Positions 1 through 10,034 are shown, numbered from the stretch's first letter. The stretch is DNA of 64,000 nt from Mycolicibacterium sp. P1-18 (GCF_008329535.1 NZ_NPKR01000010.1:178935-242934), one strand, 5' to 3'. Program-made: numbers and translations. The notes: generated by a model from the letters alone, not told the origin.

Positions 1-294
1 GTACCGCTGAACTTCATGGAGACCCTCCACAGGGCGATGATGGGAATCTCCCCGAGGTTCTCCGAACGGTTCGACGCCAACGACCGGTTGCTGCGCCAAC
101 TGGCGGGGCAGTTGGTCGAGACCGTACTGGCCGAGAAGGCGAAGGTCTTCGCCGACGACGACGTCATGCGGCAGGTCCAGGCCTGGCAGCGCGATCCGCT
201 CCTTCGCGAGCTCCGGTCGGTCTACCGCACGGAGCAGACCACCAACCCGGTCAGCTCCGAATGGATTCTGACCGGCACTCTCGAACTGACCTGA
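1..294 (+). CDS. C-terminal part of an unidentified protein (5' end outside window)
   Basis: The reading frame is open from base 1 and ends at the TGA at 292-294, giving at least 97 residues. An ATG lies at 16, but the frame runs through it without a break, so the gene most likely starts upstream of the window. The visible tail is rich in charged helices and has no catalytic motif I recognise. It ends 124 bases before the polyketide synthase on the same strand, with no evident terminator between them, so it may belong to the same biosynthetic cluster. The family is not identified. Confidence 0.6.
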   Translation, partial: VPLNFMETLHRAMMGISPRFSERFDANDRLLRQLAGQLVETVLAEKAKVFADDDVMRQVQAWQRDPLLRELRSVYRTEQTTNPVSSEWILTGTLELT

Positions 295-418
295 CGTCAC
301 CCCATCCGACGCAGCCGTCAATACGAAGAAGTGAAGAGCCCTGCACTGCGCGAGCGGCGGGGCCATTGGTGGTCACACATGGAGATTCAACACAGATAGT
401 GGGGGCAAAGGACACGAC

Positions 419-3400
419 ATGCTGACTGAACGACGCGGTCACGATCCCTTGGCAATCGTCGGAATCGGATGCCGCCTGCCCGGTGGCGTCGGCTCCCCGG
501 AGAGCTACTGGGACTTGCTGTGCAGCGGCACCGACGCCACGCGCGTCGTGCCCGAATCACGCTGGAACGCCGCCCGCTTCCACGACCCCCACCCGGGCAA
601 GGTCGGCAAGATGGTCACCCGCCGCGGCGGGTTTCTCGACGACGTCGACCAGTTCGACCCGCAGTTCTTCGGCATCTCCCCGCGCGAGGCCCATCTGCTC
701 GACCCGCAGCAGCGCCTGCTGCTGCAGGCCACCTGGGAGGCGCTGGAGGACGGGGGCATCCCCGCCGACTCCTTGGCCGGCACTCAGGTCGGCGTCTTCA
801 TCGGCGGCTTCACCCTCGACTACCAACTGCTGCAAAACCAGGGCCGCACCAGTCGCTACCGATTCAAGACCCACTCGTCCACCGGAATGATGATGACGAT
901 GCTGGCGAATCGGATCTCGTTCGCCTTCGACTTCCGCGGGCCGAGCATGACGATCGACACCGCCTGTTCGAGTTCGCTCGTCGCGGTTCACCTCGCGGCA
1001 CAGAGCATCTGGAACGGCGAGTGCGACATCGCCCTCGCCGGCGGTGTCAACGTCATGCTGGGACCCAACACCGCGATCGCGGAATCCAAGAGCGGATTCC
1101 TCAGCCCCGACGGCCGCAGCAAGGCGTTCGACGAATCCGCCAACGGCTACTCACGCGGTGAGGGCGGGGCGGTGGTCGTCATCAAGCCCCTCGCGCAGGC
1201 GTTGCGCGACGGCGACGAGATCTACGCCCAGATCCTCGGTACCGCGGTGTCGCAGGACGGCCACACCGACGGCATCACCGTGCCCCGCAAGGAGGCCCAG
1301 GAAGCCGCCATCGTCAACGCTCTCCGCAAGGCAGGCGTCGACCCCGCCGACATCGGCTACGTCGAGGCGCACGGCACCGGCACGCCCGTTGGCGATCCCA
1401 TCGAGATGCGCGCGCTGGCCAGCGCGCTGGCTTCGGGACGGCCGGCCGCCGAACCCCTGCTGATCGGGTCGGTGAAGACCAACATCGGCCACCTCGAGGC
1501 GGGTGCCGGGGTGGCCGGTCTGATCAAGACGGCGTTGGTGCTCAAGCACGGGTTCGTCCCCGCGAACCTGCACTTCCACACTCCCAGTGGAGATCTCGAC
1601 CTCGCCGAGCTCGGGATCGACATTCCGACGACGGGCCGCCCCTTCCCCGACTGCGAACGACGCATCGCCGGGGTCAACTCGTTCGGATTCGGCGGCACCA
1701 ACGCCCACGTCGTGCTCGCCGAGCCGCCCGTCACCACCGAGGTGGGCGAAACGCACACGGCGACAACGCCCCTGACCGTGCTCCCGATCTCCGCACGCAG
1801 CGAGGAAGCCCTGGTGGCAACGGCCCGCCAGCTGGCCGACCACGTGGGCAACCATCCCGAGATCACGCTGGCCGACCTCGCCTACACCCTCGGACAGCGT
1901 CGGGCGCACCTCAACCATCGCCACGCGCTCATCTCCGACGGAATCACCGACGTTCGCGACCAGCTTCAGGCGCTCGCCGACGGCGGCCAGATCTCCGCGG
2001 GCCGCACGAATCCGACCCCGCCGAAGCTCGCCTTCGTCTGCACCGGCATGGGCCCGCAGTGGTGGGGGATGTGCCGCGGGCTGCTCGACGTCTTCGACGT
2101 CTTCACCGAGAGCATGGAGCGCACCGACCGCGAGTTGTCCCGGTACGCGGATTGGTCACTGCTCGAAGAACTCCGGCGCGACGAGGACAGCACGCGGATG
2201 GGGGAGACGGAGTTCGCGCAACCCGCCAACTTCGCCATCCAGGTCGCGCTCGCGGCGCAACTCGAGCACTTCGGCATTCGCCCCGACGCGATCGTCGGCC
2301 ACAGCGCCGGCGAAGTGGCCGCCCATCATCTGGCCGGTCTGCTGACCTTCGAGGACGCCGTTCGGGTGATCTACCATCGCAGCCGCCTTCAGCAGCGGAC
2401 CAGCGGGATGGGTCGCATGCTCGCCGTCGGCCTGGACGCCGAAACGCTCATGGCCACCGTCGACGAGAAGACCGTCGACGAGTTCACCCGGCGGGTGTCG
2501 ATCGCCGCGATCAACAGTCCGTCGGCGGTGACCCTCGCCGGTGACGCCGAGGTGCTCGACGACGTCGCCCGTCAGCTGGACGACGCACGAGTGTTCAATC
2601 GCCTTCTCGCGGTGAAGGTTCCGTACCACACCCACTACATGGATCTGGTGAAGGACGAGCTCCTCGACGCCTTCGACGGGCTGTCCTCGAACCCGTCCGC
2701 GATTCCGCTCTACTCGACCGTCACGGGCGAACGGCTGGACGGATATGGCGCCGGCGCCGCCTACTGGTGGCAGAACACCCGCGCCACGGTGCTCTTCGAG
2801 CCTGCGCTGCGCCGGATGCTCGACGACGGCTACACCCACTTCGTCGAACTGGGACCGCATCCCGTGCTGGCGGCGTCGATCTTCGAGACCGCCGGAACCG
2901 AGAAGGCCCTCGTCCTCGCCACCCAGCGCCGCAACGACGACGACGGTCGGACGCTGTTGAATTGCGTTGGCGCATTGCACTGCAACGGCCACGACGTGGC
3001 GTGGGACACGTTGCAACCCAGAGGAACCGCGCAACGGGTGAAGCTGCCGTCCTACCCGTGGCAGAACAAGCGCTACTGGAACGAGACTCCGGAGGCGTCG
3101 GAGGACCTGCACTTCGATCCCGTGCATCCGCTGTTGGGGCAACCGGTCAGCGGTGTTCGTCCGTCCTGGGAGGCGGAACTGAGCGCGTCCCACTTCCCGT
3201 TCCTCGCCGACCACCAGGTGCAGGGAAGCGTCGTCGTGCCGGGGGCGGTGTACGTCGAGATGGCGTTGGCCGCCGCGAGGGAACACTACGGGACCGACCT
3301 CGCCGTCGACGATCTCGAGTTCCTCCGTGCGGTGATCCTCGACGAGACCTGCGATCCCATCATGCGGACCACCCTCAACGAGGACAACGGCACCGTGGAG

Positions 3401-5932
3401 TTCGCCGCGTTCACCGCGACGACCGACGGTGAGGTGAAGTGGACGATCACCGCCACTGCCGCACTGCGCGCGCTTCCCACGTCACCCGGCCGCCTCGACG
3501 TCCCCGGGAACGACGACGTGATTCCCACCTCCGGTGACGAGTTCTACCTTCGCACCGAGGGTCTCGGCTTCGGTTACGGGGAGGCGTTCCGTCCCGTCAC
3601 CGAGATCGTCGGCGGTGACGACTGGGCGGTGGCCCGGCTCGCCGTGCCGGAACCGGTCGCCGACGAACTCGACGCCTACCGCTTCCATCCCGCGCTCGTC
3701 GACGGTGCGTTCCAAACGCTGTTCGGCACGATGCTCCTGGGCCAGGAGGGACCGTCCGATCCATTTCTGCCCGCCCGGATCCGGCACAGTGCCGTCTACG
3801 CGCCACCCGAGGCGAAGATGACCGTCGACGTCCGGGTCGTGTCGGCCACCACCGAGCGCATCGAAGCCGACATCATCGTCAGAAACCAACTCGGCGAGCC
3901 GCTCGCGGTGTTCGACGGCTTCACGGTGGAGTCTCTGGGCTCCTCGTCGCGCATGTCACCCGAGCGGATCGACAGGAGTCTCTACGAGATTCACTGGGTC
4001 GAGAAGGACGCCGAGAGGGACGAGGCCCGCGACGGGCTCGTGGTGGAGAACCAGTCCTGGCTCGTCCTCGTCGACGAACGCGGCGTCGGCACCGCCGTCG
4101 CTGAGACGCTGCGCGGTCGCGGACATCGCGTGCGCACCGTGGCCCACGGCGCCGTGGCCGAGCTGACCGAGGTCGACGGCGGGTACGTGGTGAATCCGCA
4201 ACGCGCCGAGCAGGTGTCGCAGCTGCTTACCACGCACCTCGACCGAGACGGTGACCTCGCCGGCGTCGTCGACTGCTGGTCCGTCGACGTGGTCGCCGAT
4301 CCCGCCGACGCGACGACGGCGGACGCGAATCTGCAGCTGGGCGTCTTCACCGTGATGCGGCTGATCAAGTCACTCGCCACACACGAGACCGTCGCACCGC
4401 GGCTCTACCTCGTCACGGCCAACGCGCAGGCCGCGCCGGGCACCGCCTCGTGCGTCGCCGACCAGGCGGCGGTCTGGGGACTGGGCCGGGTCATCGGTCA
4501 TCACGAGTTCGCCGAGCGGTGGGGCGGTCTGGTCGACGTCGACGACGGCGACGACATGGACGACACCGCCACTCGCGTCGTCGACTACGTCCTCGCGCAC
4601 GATCCGGAGGACCAGATCGCGATCCGCGGTGGCGACGTCTTCGTGCCGCGAATCCGCGTCAGCCAGGGCCTGACCAAGGCCTTCCCGACCACGCTGACCC
4701 CGGATGCGACCTACGTCGTCACCGGCGGGGTCGGTGCGCTGGGCCGGACCGTGGCGACCTACCTCGCCGAGCGCGGGGCCCGGCACATCGTGCTGCTCAG
4801 CCGGACCGAGGTCCCTCCGCGCAACACGTGGTCGACGCTGGCCGAGGGCGACGCCCACGCCGCGACCGTCGACGCGATCCGGGCCGTCGAGCGACTCGGG
4901 GCGCGGGTGAGCACCGCGAGCGTCGACGTCACCGACGCCGCCCGCGTACGGGCGTGGTTGGCCGACCACCTCCGCGAGGGTGGCCGCCCCGTGCGCGGAG
5001 TCATCCATGCCGCGGGAATGGTCCACGACCAGCTGCTGATGAACATGAGCGAGGACGACTTCGCGAAGGTGTTGGCCCCCAAGATGATCGGCACCCGGGC
5101 GCTGCACGACGCGTTCAGCGGCCACGATCTGGAGTTCTTCGTCATGTTCGGTTCCGCCGGCTCGACCATCGCGTCGCCGGGTCAGGGCAACTACGCCGCC
5201 GCCAACGCGTTCCTCGACGCGTTCGCCCATCGCCGCCAGGCGCAGGGGCTGCCGGCGCTGACCATCGGGTGGGGTCCGTGGTCGGTGGGCATGGTCGAGG
5301 AGCTGCACCTGGAGAAGGTCTACGCGCACCGCGGCATCGAGCTGATCACCCCGTCGGCGGGTGCGCGGATCCTGGACCGGCTGATCAACCAGAAGGTGCC
5401 GCAGGTCATCGCGATCACTGCGGACTGGGGTCGAGCGCGCCAGGTGGGGTTCAGCGCCGGGTTGCCGAAGATGTTCGCCGAACTCGAGGCCACCGAAGTG
5501 CCACTGGGCGAGGGTGACTCGGATTCGTCGATGGTGGAGTTGCTCGCCGGCCTGCCCGAACCCGAACGGCTCGGCGTGGTCACCGACCAGCTGCGGCGCA
5601 CCGTCGCCGGTGTGTTCGACTGCGCCGTCGACGACATCGAGCCCGACGACATCCTCGACGACGTCGGGCTGGATTCCATGATGGCCATGGACTTCCGGAT
5701 CCGTATCAACACCACCTTCGCCATCGACCTGCCGGTTCTGGAGATCCTCCGCGGCGTGAGCGTCGACTCGCTGGCCGTTCGCGTACTCGCCGAAATCGAC
5801 TCGGCCCACGGCGCCGACACCGTGGTCGCCGAGGAGCCGGCCGACGACGTCGACGGGCTCCTCGACGCGCTGTCCGAGGACGACCTCCGGCGGCTCCTCC
5901 TCGAGCTCGAGCAGGAGCCGGGCCCGCAATGA
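419..5932 (+). CDS. Type I polyketide synthase, single reducing module (KS-AT-DH-KR-ACP)
   Basis: An 1837-residue synthase that would condense and partly reduce acyl units on a carrier protein. Domains in order: ketosynthase 1-430 with active Cys183 in DTACSSS, then EAHGTGT and the KTNIGHLEAGAG stretch; acyltransferase 530-850 with Ser629 in GHSAGE; dehydratase 890-1180 with His932 (HxxxGxxxxP) and Asp1095; ketoreductase about 1430-1640 with GGVGALG, Ser1579 and Tyr1592; carrier domain with Ser1753 in GLDSMM. There is no enoyl reductase and no thioesterase. The AT specificity loop reads YHTH, neither the standard malonyl (HAFH) nor methylmalonyl (YASH) form. Size and order fit either a lone module or an iterative 6-MSAS-like enzyme. 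AAAGGA lies 7 bases before the ATG. The stop overlaps the ABC ATPase start. Confidence 0.93.
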   Translation: MLTERRGHDPLAIVGIGCRLPGGVGSPESYWDLLCSGTDATRVVPESRWNAARFHDPHPGKVGKMVTRRGGFLDDVDQFDPQFFGISPREAHLLDPQQRLLLQATWEALEDGGIPADSLAGTQVGVFIGGFTLDYQLLQNQGRTSRYRFKTHSSTGMMMTMLANRISFAFDFRGPSMTIDTACSSSLVAVHLAAQSIWNGECDIALAGGVNVMLGPNTAIAESKSGFLSPDGRSKAFDESANGYSRGEGGAVVVIKPLAQALRDGDEIYAQILGTAVSQDGHTDGITVPRKEAQEAAIVNALRKAGVDPADIGYVEAHGTGTPVGDPIEMRALASALASGRPAAEPLLIGSVKTNIGHLEAGAGVAGLIKTALVLKHGFVPANLHFHTPSGDLDLAELGIDIPTTGRPFPDCERRIAGVNSFGFGGTNAHVVLAEPPVTTEVGETHTATTPLTVLPISARSEEALVATARQLADHVGNHPEITLADLAYTLGQRRAHLNHRHALISDGITDVRDQLQALADGGQISAGRTNPTPPKLAFVCTGMGPQWWGMCRGLLDVFDVFTESMERTDRELSRYADWSLLEELRRDEDSTRMGETEFAQPANFAIQVALAAQLEHFGIRPDAIVGHSAGEVAAHHLAGLLTFEDAVRVIYHRSRLQQRTSGMGRMLAVGLDAETLMATVDEKTVDEFTRRVSIAAINSPSAVTLAGDAEVLDDVARQLDDARVFNRLLAVKVPYHTHYMDLVKDELLDAFDGLSSNPSAIPLYSTVTGERLDGYGAGAAYWWQNTRATVLFEPALRRMLDDGYTHFVELGPHPVLAASIFETAGTEKALVLATQRRNDDDGRTLLNCVGALHCNGHDVAWDTLQPRGTAQRVKLPSYPWQNKRYWNETPEASEDLHFDPVHPLLGQPVSGVRPSWEAELSASHFPFLADHQVQGSVVVPGAVYVEMALAAAREHYGTDLAVDDLEFLRAVILDETCDPIMRTTLNEDNGTVEFAAFTATTDGEVKWTITATAALRALPTSPGRLDVPGNDDVIPTSGDEFYLRTEGLGFGYGEAFRPVTEIVGGDDWAVARLAVPEPVADELDAYRFHPALVDGAFQTLFGTMLLGQEGPSDPFLPARIRHSAVYAPPEAKMTVDVRVVSATTERIEADIIVRNQLGEPLAVFDGFTVESLGSSSRMSPERIDRSLYEIHWVEKDAERDEARDGLVVENQSWLVLVDERGVGTAVAETLRGRGHRVRTVAHGAVAELTEVDGGYVVNPQRAEQVSQLLTTHLDRDGDLAGVVDCWSVDVVADPADATTADANLQLGVFTVMRLIKSLATHETVAPRLYLVTANAQAAPGTASCVADQAAVWGLGRVIGHHEFAERWGGLVDVDDGDDMDDTATRVVDYVLAHDPEDQIAIRGGDVFVPRIRVSQGLTKAFPTTLTPDATYVVTGGVGALGRTVATYLAERGARHIVLLSRTEVPPRNTWSTLAEGDAHAATVDAIRAVERLGARVSTASVDVTDAARVRAWLADHLREGGRPVRGVIHAAGMVHDQLLMNMSEDDFAKVLAPKMIGTRALHDAFSGHDLEFFVMFGSAGSTIASPGQGNYAAANAFLDAFAHRRQAQGLPALTIGWGPWSVGMVEELHLEKVYAHRGIELITPSAGARILDRLINQKVPQVIAITADWGRARQVGFSAGLPKMFAELEATEVPLGEGDSDSSMVELLAGLPEPERLGVVTDQLRRTVAGVFDCAVDDIEPDDILDDVGLDSMMAMDFRIRINTTFAIDLPVLEILRGVSVDSLAVRVLAEIDSAHGADTVVAEEPADDVDGLLDALSEDDLRRLLLELEQEPGPQ

Positions 5933-6780
5933 CGCACGGGGACAAGGCGTCCGCGGTTCGGGTGCGGGGTCTGTCGAAGTCCTATCGACGGGTGCCGGCG
6001 GTCCGCGACCTGGACCTCGACGTCGACTACGGCGAGATCTTCGCCATCCTCGGACCCAACGGTGCGGGGAAGTCGACGACGATCGAGATCCTCGAGGGCA
6101 ACCGCAAGCGCGACGCCGGAGAGGTGCAAGTGCTGGGGGAGGACCCCGGCACGGCGGGCCGGAGTTGGCGAGCCAAGGTCGGCATCGTCCTGCAGGAGGC
6201 CAGCGACGCCGGGATGCTGACGGTGGGTGAAACCGTCCGGATGTTCACCAACTGCTATGGCGCGTCCCGGGTTCCGGGTGAAGTGCTCGAACTCGTCGGG
6301 CTGGGGGCCGTCGCCGGCAAGAGGGTGCGGACGCTGTCGGGCGGGCAGCGCCGCCGGCTCGACGTGGCGCTGGGCATCGTCGGGATGCCCGATCTGCTCT
6401 TCCTCGACGAGCCGACGACCGGGTTCGACCCCGAAGCCCGACGTCAGTTCTGGGAGCTGATCCGACTCCTCGCGGCGGACGGCACCACCATCGTCCTTAC
6501 CACCCACTACCTGGAGGAGGCGGCCGCGCTGGCCGACCGGGTCGCGGTGATCGTGGGTGGTCGTGTCGTGGCGGTGGATTCGCCGTCCAGACTCACCGGA
6601 CACGTGAGCGCGGCGGCGACGGTCCGGTGGGTCGACGCCGACGGGGTGCACGTCGAGACGACCGACCGCCCCACCGATCTGGTCACGACGCGCAGCCGGG
6701 ATGGCGCTGAGCTCGCCGAGCTCACGATCACCCGGCCGACGCTGGAAGACGCCTACCTGCGCCTGATCGGTCAGGGCTGA
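5929..6780 (+). CDS. ABC exporter ATP-binding protein, DrrA-like
   Basis: A 283-residue nucleotide-binding subunit of a drug/lipid-type ABC exporter. Walker A GPNGAGKST is at 42-50, the signature LSGGQ at 136-140 and Walker B LLFLDE at 156-161, followed by an H-loop in TTHYLEE. The ATG overlaps the polyketide synthase stop (ATGA), and its own TGA shares a base with the permease ATG, so all three are translationally coupled. By analogy with DrrA partners of polyketide clusters such as the phthiocerol locus, it probably powers export of the product of the upstream synthase; that link is inferred from position. Confidence 0.9.
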   Translation: MTHGDKASAVRVRGLSKSYRRVPAVRDLDLDVDYGEIFAILGPNGAGKSTTIEILEGNRKRDAGEVQVLGEDPGTAGRSWRAKVGIVLQEASDAGMLTVGETVRMFTNCYGASRVPGEVLELVGLGAVAGKRVRTLSGGQRRRLDVALGIVGMPDLLFLDEPTTGFDPEARRQFWELIRLLAADGTTIVLTTHYLEEAAALADRVAVIVGGRVVAVDSPSRLTGHVSAAATVRWVDADGVHVETTDRPTDLVTTRSRDGAELAELTITRPTLEDAYLRLIGQG

Positions 6781-7637
6781 TGGCGGTCGAGCGCGACCAG
6801 GCCGTCGCATCGGCGCGGCACCGCGCCCCGGCGGCGAACGCGCCGTTGCCGTCGGCTCTGCGCATCGGACTGTCGCGGGTGGTCCCGGAGCTGAAGATGT
6901 TCTACCGCAGACCCGAACAGGTGGCGTTGACGTTCTCGATGCCTGCGGTGATCTGCGTGCTGCTCGGGTCGATCTTCACGACGACGTTGCCAGGCAGCAG
7001 TACCAGCACCGGTTCGGTGATCGCGGCCAGCATGCTGGCCTACGGAATTCTGTCGACGTCGTTCATCAACCTGGGCATCAGCATCGCCGCCGACCGCGAC
7101 ACCGGCGGCCTACGGCGACTCCGCGGAACGCCGACCACCGCGACCTCGTACTTCGTCGGCAAGATCGCCCTGGTTGCGGTGGTCAGTTTCGCCGAGGCCG
7201 TGATCCTGCTTGCGGTCGGGGTGTTCGTCTTCAACCTGCACCTGCCGAGCGATCTTGGTGGATGGTTCACGTTGGCATGGGTCTTCGTGCTCGGCACCAC
7301 GAGTTGTTCCCTGCTGGGCATCTTCATCAGCAATTACGCCAGCAACGCGGTGTCGGCAGCGGTGATCACCAACGGTCCGTCGGTGGCCCTGCAGTTCATC
7401 TCCGGTACCTACGTACCACTCGTCGTCCTGCCGGCGTGGATGTTGACCATCGGCTCGATCTTCCCGATCAAGTGGATGGCACAGGGTTTTCGCTCGGTGC
7501 TGCTGCCGCCGGAGATGGTCGTGTTCGAGCCCGCGGGCAGCTGGGAACACTGGCGGATCTTCTTGGTGCTGATGGCGTGGAGCGTCGGCGGTCTCATCGG
7601 CTGTCTGGCCATCTTTCGGTGGTCGGACGAGGGGTGA
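6780..7637 (+). CDS. ABC-2 type exporter permease, DrrB-like
   Basis: A 285-residue integral membrane protein with about six hydrophobic segments after a 45-residue cytoplasmic start, typical of the ABC-2 permease family. Conserved features include the DRDTGGLRRLRGTP stretch after the second segment, where these permeases contact the ATPase. The start codon shares its A with the stop of the ATPase gene, so the two subunits should be made in equal amounts. It ends 7 bases before the convergent SDR gene. No third subunit (DrrC) is present here, so a homodimer of this permease is likely. Confidence 0.88.
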   Translation: MAVERDQAVASARHRAPAANAPLPSALRIGLSRVVPELKMFYRRPEQVALTFSMPAVICVLLGSIFTTTLPGSSTSTGSVIAASMLAYGILSTSFINLGISIAADRDTGGLRRLRGTPTTATSYFVGKIALVAVVSFAEAVILLAVGVFVFNLHLPSDLGGWFTLAWVFVLGTTSCSLLGIFISNYASNAVSAAVITNGPSVALQFISGTYVPLVVLPAWMLTIGSIFPIKWMAQGFRSVLLPPEMVVFEPAGSWEHWRIFLVLMAWSVGGLIGCLAIFRWSDEG

Positions 7638-7644
7638 GTGGCGC

Positions 7645-8499
7645 TCACCGCACCAGCGTGGCGCCTCCGTCGAGACGGATCTGCTGACCGGTCATGAAGC
7701 GGGACTCGTCGGCGAGCAGATACACGGCGGCATAGGCGGATTCCCACACCGTGGCGCGACCCATCTTGAGTTTGACGACCTTCGCGTAGGCCTGCGCGAC
7801 GGCGTCGGCGTCGAGGTCGAACAGCGACTGGGAGTCGTGGTTGCCGATCACGGAATCGATGGGGCCCAGCATCAAGGTGTTGGCACGGATGCCACTGGCG
7901 GCGTACTGCACGGCGGTCAGCTCGGTGATCTGGTTGAGCCCGCACTTGCCCAGCGCATACGGCATGATGCCGATGTTCAGGCCGAGTTCGTTCTTCATGC
8001 TCGCAATCGAGGAGACGTTGACGATGCTCCCGGTGGTGTCACCGTCGTTGCGCTCCATGCACTGCGCGGCGAAGAGGTTGCAGTGGAAGCAGCCAAGCAT
8101 GTTCACGTTGACGCCGTAGTTGAAGTCCTCGACGGTCATCGAGTTGGTGTCGCGGTCGAACGGCGGGTTGACCGCGACGCTGTAGACCATGCCGTCCACC
8201 CGTCCGCTCGTCGCGGTCGCGACGTCGAAGATCCGCTCGCAGTCCTGCTTCTCCGACACGTCCGCGACCACCGCGTAGGCGCGACCGCCCTCGGCGGTGA
8301 TCAGGTCGACGGTCTCGTTCGCGGCAACCGGGTTGCGATCGGCCACGACCACTTCGGCGCCGTGGCGCGCGGCGAGCAGACAGATGGCGCGGCCGTTGCC
8401 CATGCCGGGTCCGGGTTGTTGGCCGCCGCCCACGACGACGACCACCTTCCCGGACAAGTCGAAGGCGGTGCGGTCTCTACGGGTGAAGTCAGTCGGCAT
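7645..8499 (-). CDS. SDR family NAD(P)-dependent oxidoreductase
   Basis: A 284-residue classical short-chain dehydrogenase. The nucleotide-binding glycine region is GGGQQPGPGMGNG near residue 20, longer than the usual TGxxxGxG. The catalytic residues are the Ser in NVSSIA and the Tyr/Lys in YALGK. I chose the ATG at 8499, just inside the end of the ferredoxin gene (11-base overlap); an upstream in-frame extension lies entirely inside that gene. It is last in the P450-ferredoxin-SDR operon, so it probably oxidises the alcohol that the P450 makes. Substrate unknown. Confidence 0.88.
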   Translation of the reverse strand: MPTDFTRRDRTAFDLSGKVVVVVGGGQQPGPGMGNGRAICLLAARHGAEVVVADRNPVAANETVDLITAEGGRAYAVVADVSEKQDCERIFDVATATSGRVDGMVYSVAVNPPFDRDTNSMTVEDFNYGVNVNMLGCFHCNLFAAQCMERNDGDTTGSIVNVSSIASMKNELGLNIGIMPYALGKCGLNQITELTAVQYAASGIRANTLMLGPIDSVIGNHDSQSLFDLDADAVAQAYAKVVKLKMGRATVWESAYAAVYLLADESRFMTGQQIRLDGGATLVR

Positions 8500-8698
8500 C
8501 GGAGGGTCCCCTCGTGGTCGTGATGGCACGTTCTGGACAACCGTCGACCGCGTCGACCACCGAGGCCTGCAGTTCCGGTGGGATCTCCGACTGGCTGGCC
8601 TCGGCGTAACCGTCGTCGGTGAGCGCGAATACCTGCGGACACAGCGCGACGCAGGCACCGTGGCCGGCGCACGCGTCGTCGTCGACGACGACCCTCAT
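8489..8698 (-). CDS. Ferredoxin, mycobacterial P450-associated type
   Basis: A 69-residue single-cluster ferredoxin. Cys10, Cys16 and Cys54 (followed by Pro) match the CxxXxxC(x)nCP pattern of ferredoxins that feed electrons to mycobacterial P450s. The variable central position is His13, the His-type variant known in mycobacteria. An additional Cys20 is present where most relatives have Ala. Its ATG overlaps the P450 stop (ATGA), so it is the probable redox partner of that P450. No ferredoxin reductase gene is nearby; a general reductase elsewhere would be needed. Confidence 0.9.
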   Translation of the reverse strand: MRVVVDDDACAGHGACVALCPQVFALTDDGYAEASQSEIPPELQASVVDAVDGCPERAITTTRGPSDAD

Positions 8699-10034
8699 GT
8701 CGTGACCTCCCGGGGTGCGGCCGCCTCGGTCGCGACGTGGATGCGCGTCAGCCCGCGCAGGATGTAGGTCGGCACGTAGTCGAAGTGGCGGTCGTGCGCC
8801 GGCCCGTGGACCGCCTCGTCGAGGGCGATGGTCGTGGTCCGCTCGAGCAGCCGCCGGGTCAGCACGTTGCCCTCGGCACGCGCAAGGGGGGCGCCGATGC
8901 AACTGTGTACACCCCGGCCGAACCCGATGTGCCGCCGAGCATTCGGCCGGTCCGGATCGAACCGGTCGGGATCGTCGAACACGCGGGGATCCCGGTTGGC
9001 CGCGCCGTAGTGGACCATCAGCGTGGTGCCGGCGGGGACGTCGACTCCGCCGACCGTCGTCGCGGACCGGGCCAGTCTGAAGTCGCCCTTGATGGGACTC
9101 TCGAACCGCAGTGACTCCTCGACGAAGGTGGGAATGGTCGAAGGGTCCGCGCGCAACCGGCTCTGCAACGTGGGGTCTTCGGCCAGCACCTTGAGCGCCG
9201 AGGACAGCAGGCGTACGGAGGTTTCCTGGCCGGCGGAGAAGAGGTTGGCGGCCACTCGGACCACGTCGATCACCTCGGGGGTGGACCCGTCGGGGAACGT
9301 GGCGAGCGCCATCTCGGTGAGCACGTCGCCGCGCGGTGTCCGGCGGCGGTCGTCGATGTAGTCGGTGAATCTCGAGTAGAGGTACTCCAGTGGGGAGTGC
9401 GCCATGGTGGTGGTTCCGTCGGGATTACCCAGTGCCACGTCTCCGGTGAGGACCGCGGTCAGTTCAGCGTGATCCTCCTCGGGCACGCCGAGCAGATCGG
9501 CGACGACGAGGAGCGCGAATGGATTGGCCACCTGCTGCATGAACTCGCCCCCGCCGGCGGCGAGGAACGGGTCGAGCACGCGGTCGGCGAGGCGCCGCGT
9601 GAATTCCTCGTTCTCCTTGAGCCGCTTGGGCGTGATGAGCCGCGACAGCAGTGACCGGTGCGCGGTGTGCTTGGGCGGGTCGAAGGAGGGCAGTTGATCG
9701 CTGAAGGGCAGCTCGTCGCGGTGTGCGTCGATCAGCGCGCTGACCTCGGTGCCGTCGAGACCGTCGAGGGGAACGGGGAATCCGGGGATGGGCCCGGTCA
9801 CGGAGTGACACGACGAGAACGTGTCGGGATCGCCGACGACGGCCAGCACTTCGTCGTACCGGTGACCACCATGACGCCGTACACCGGTTCGCGCAGGACC
9901 GGGCTCGCGGTGCGCATGCGTGCCAGGATCGGGTAGGGGTCGGCGATCAGCGCGTCACCGTGGAAGAAGTCGAGGGAGTCGACGTCGAATGGCTCTGCTT
10001 CCGTTGGCATTTCGGTCGAATACGGCGTCGTCAC
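8695..10034 (-). pseudogene. Cytochrome P450, interrupted by a single-base frameshift
   Basis: The gene would encode a P450 of about 446 residues. The first part (GTG at 10034, with GAGGAG 5 bases upstream) reads VTTPYSTEMPTEAEP through EPVYGVMVVT and then runs into an unrelated frame. The remainder continues one frame over as YDEVLAVVGDPDTFSS to the end. The break is at about 9859-9863 on the + strand, where CCGG would need one more base (CCGGG) to restore VVTRYDEVL. The rest is intact: I-helix AGQETS near 9225, ExxR in EESLRFES, and heme loop FGRGVHSCIG near 8900. It is either a recent mutation or a sequencing error in a short G/C run. Ferredoxin and SDR follow with overlaps. Confidence 0.85.

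Noticed and set aside
419..7637. Assignment to the phthiocerol (pps/drr) locus
   Set aside because: Only one module is present, with no ppsA-E series, drrC, papA5 or fadD partner; the drr-like exporter alone is not enough.
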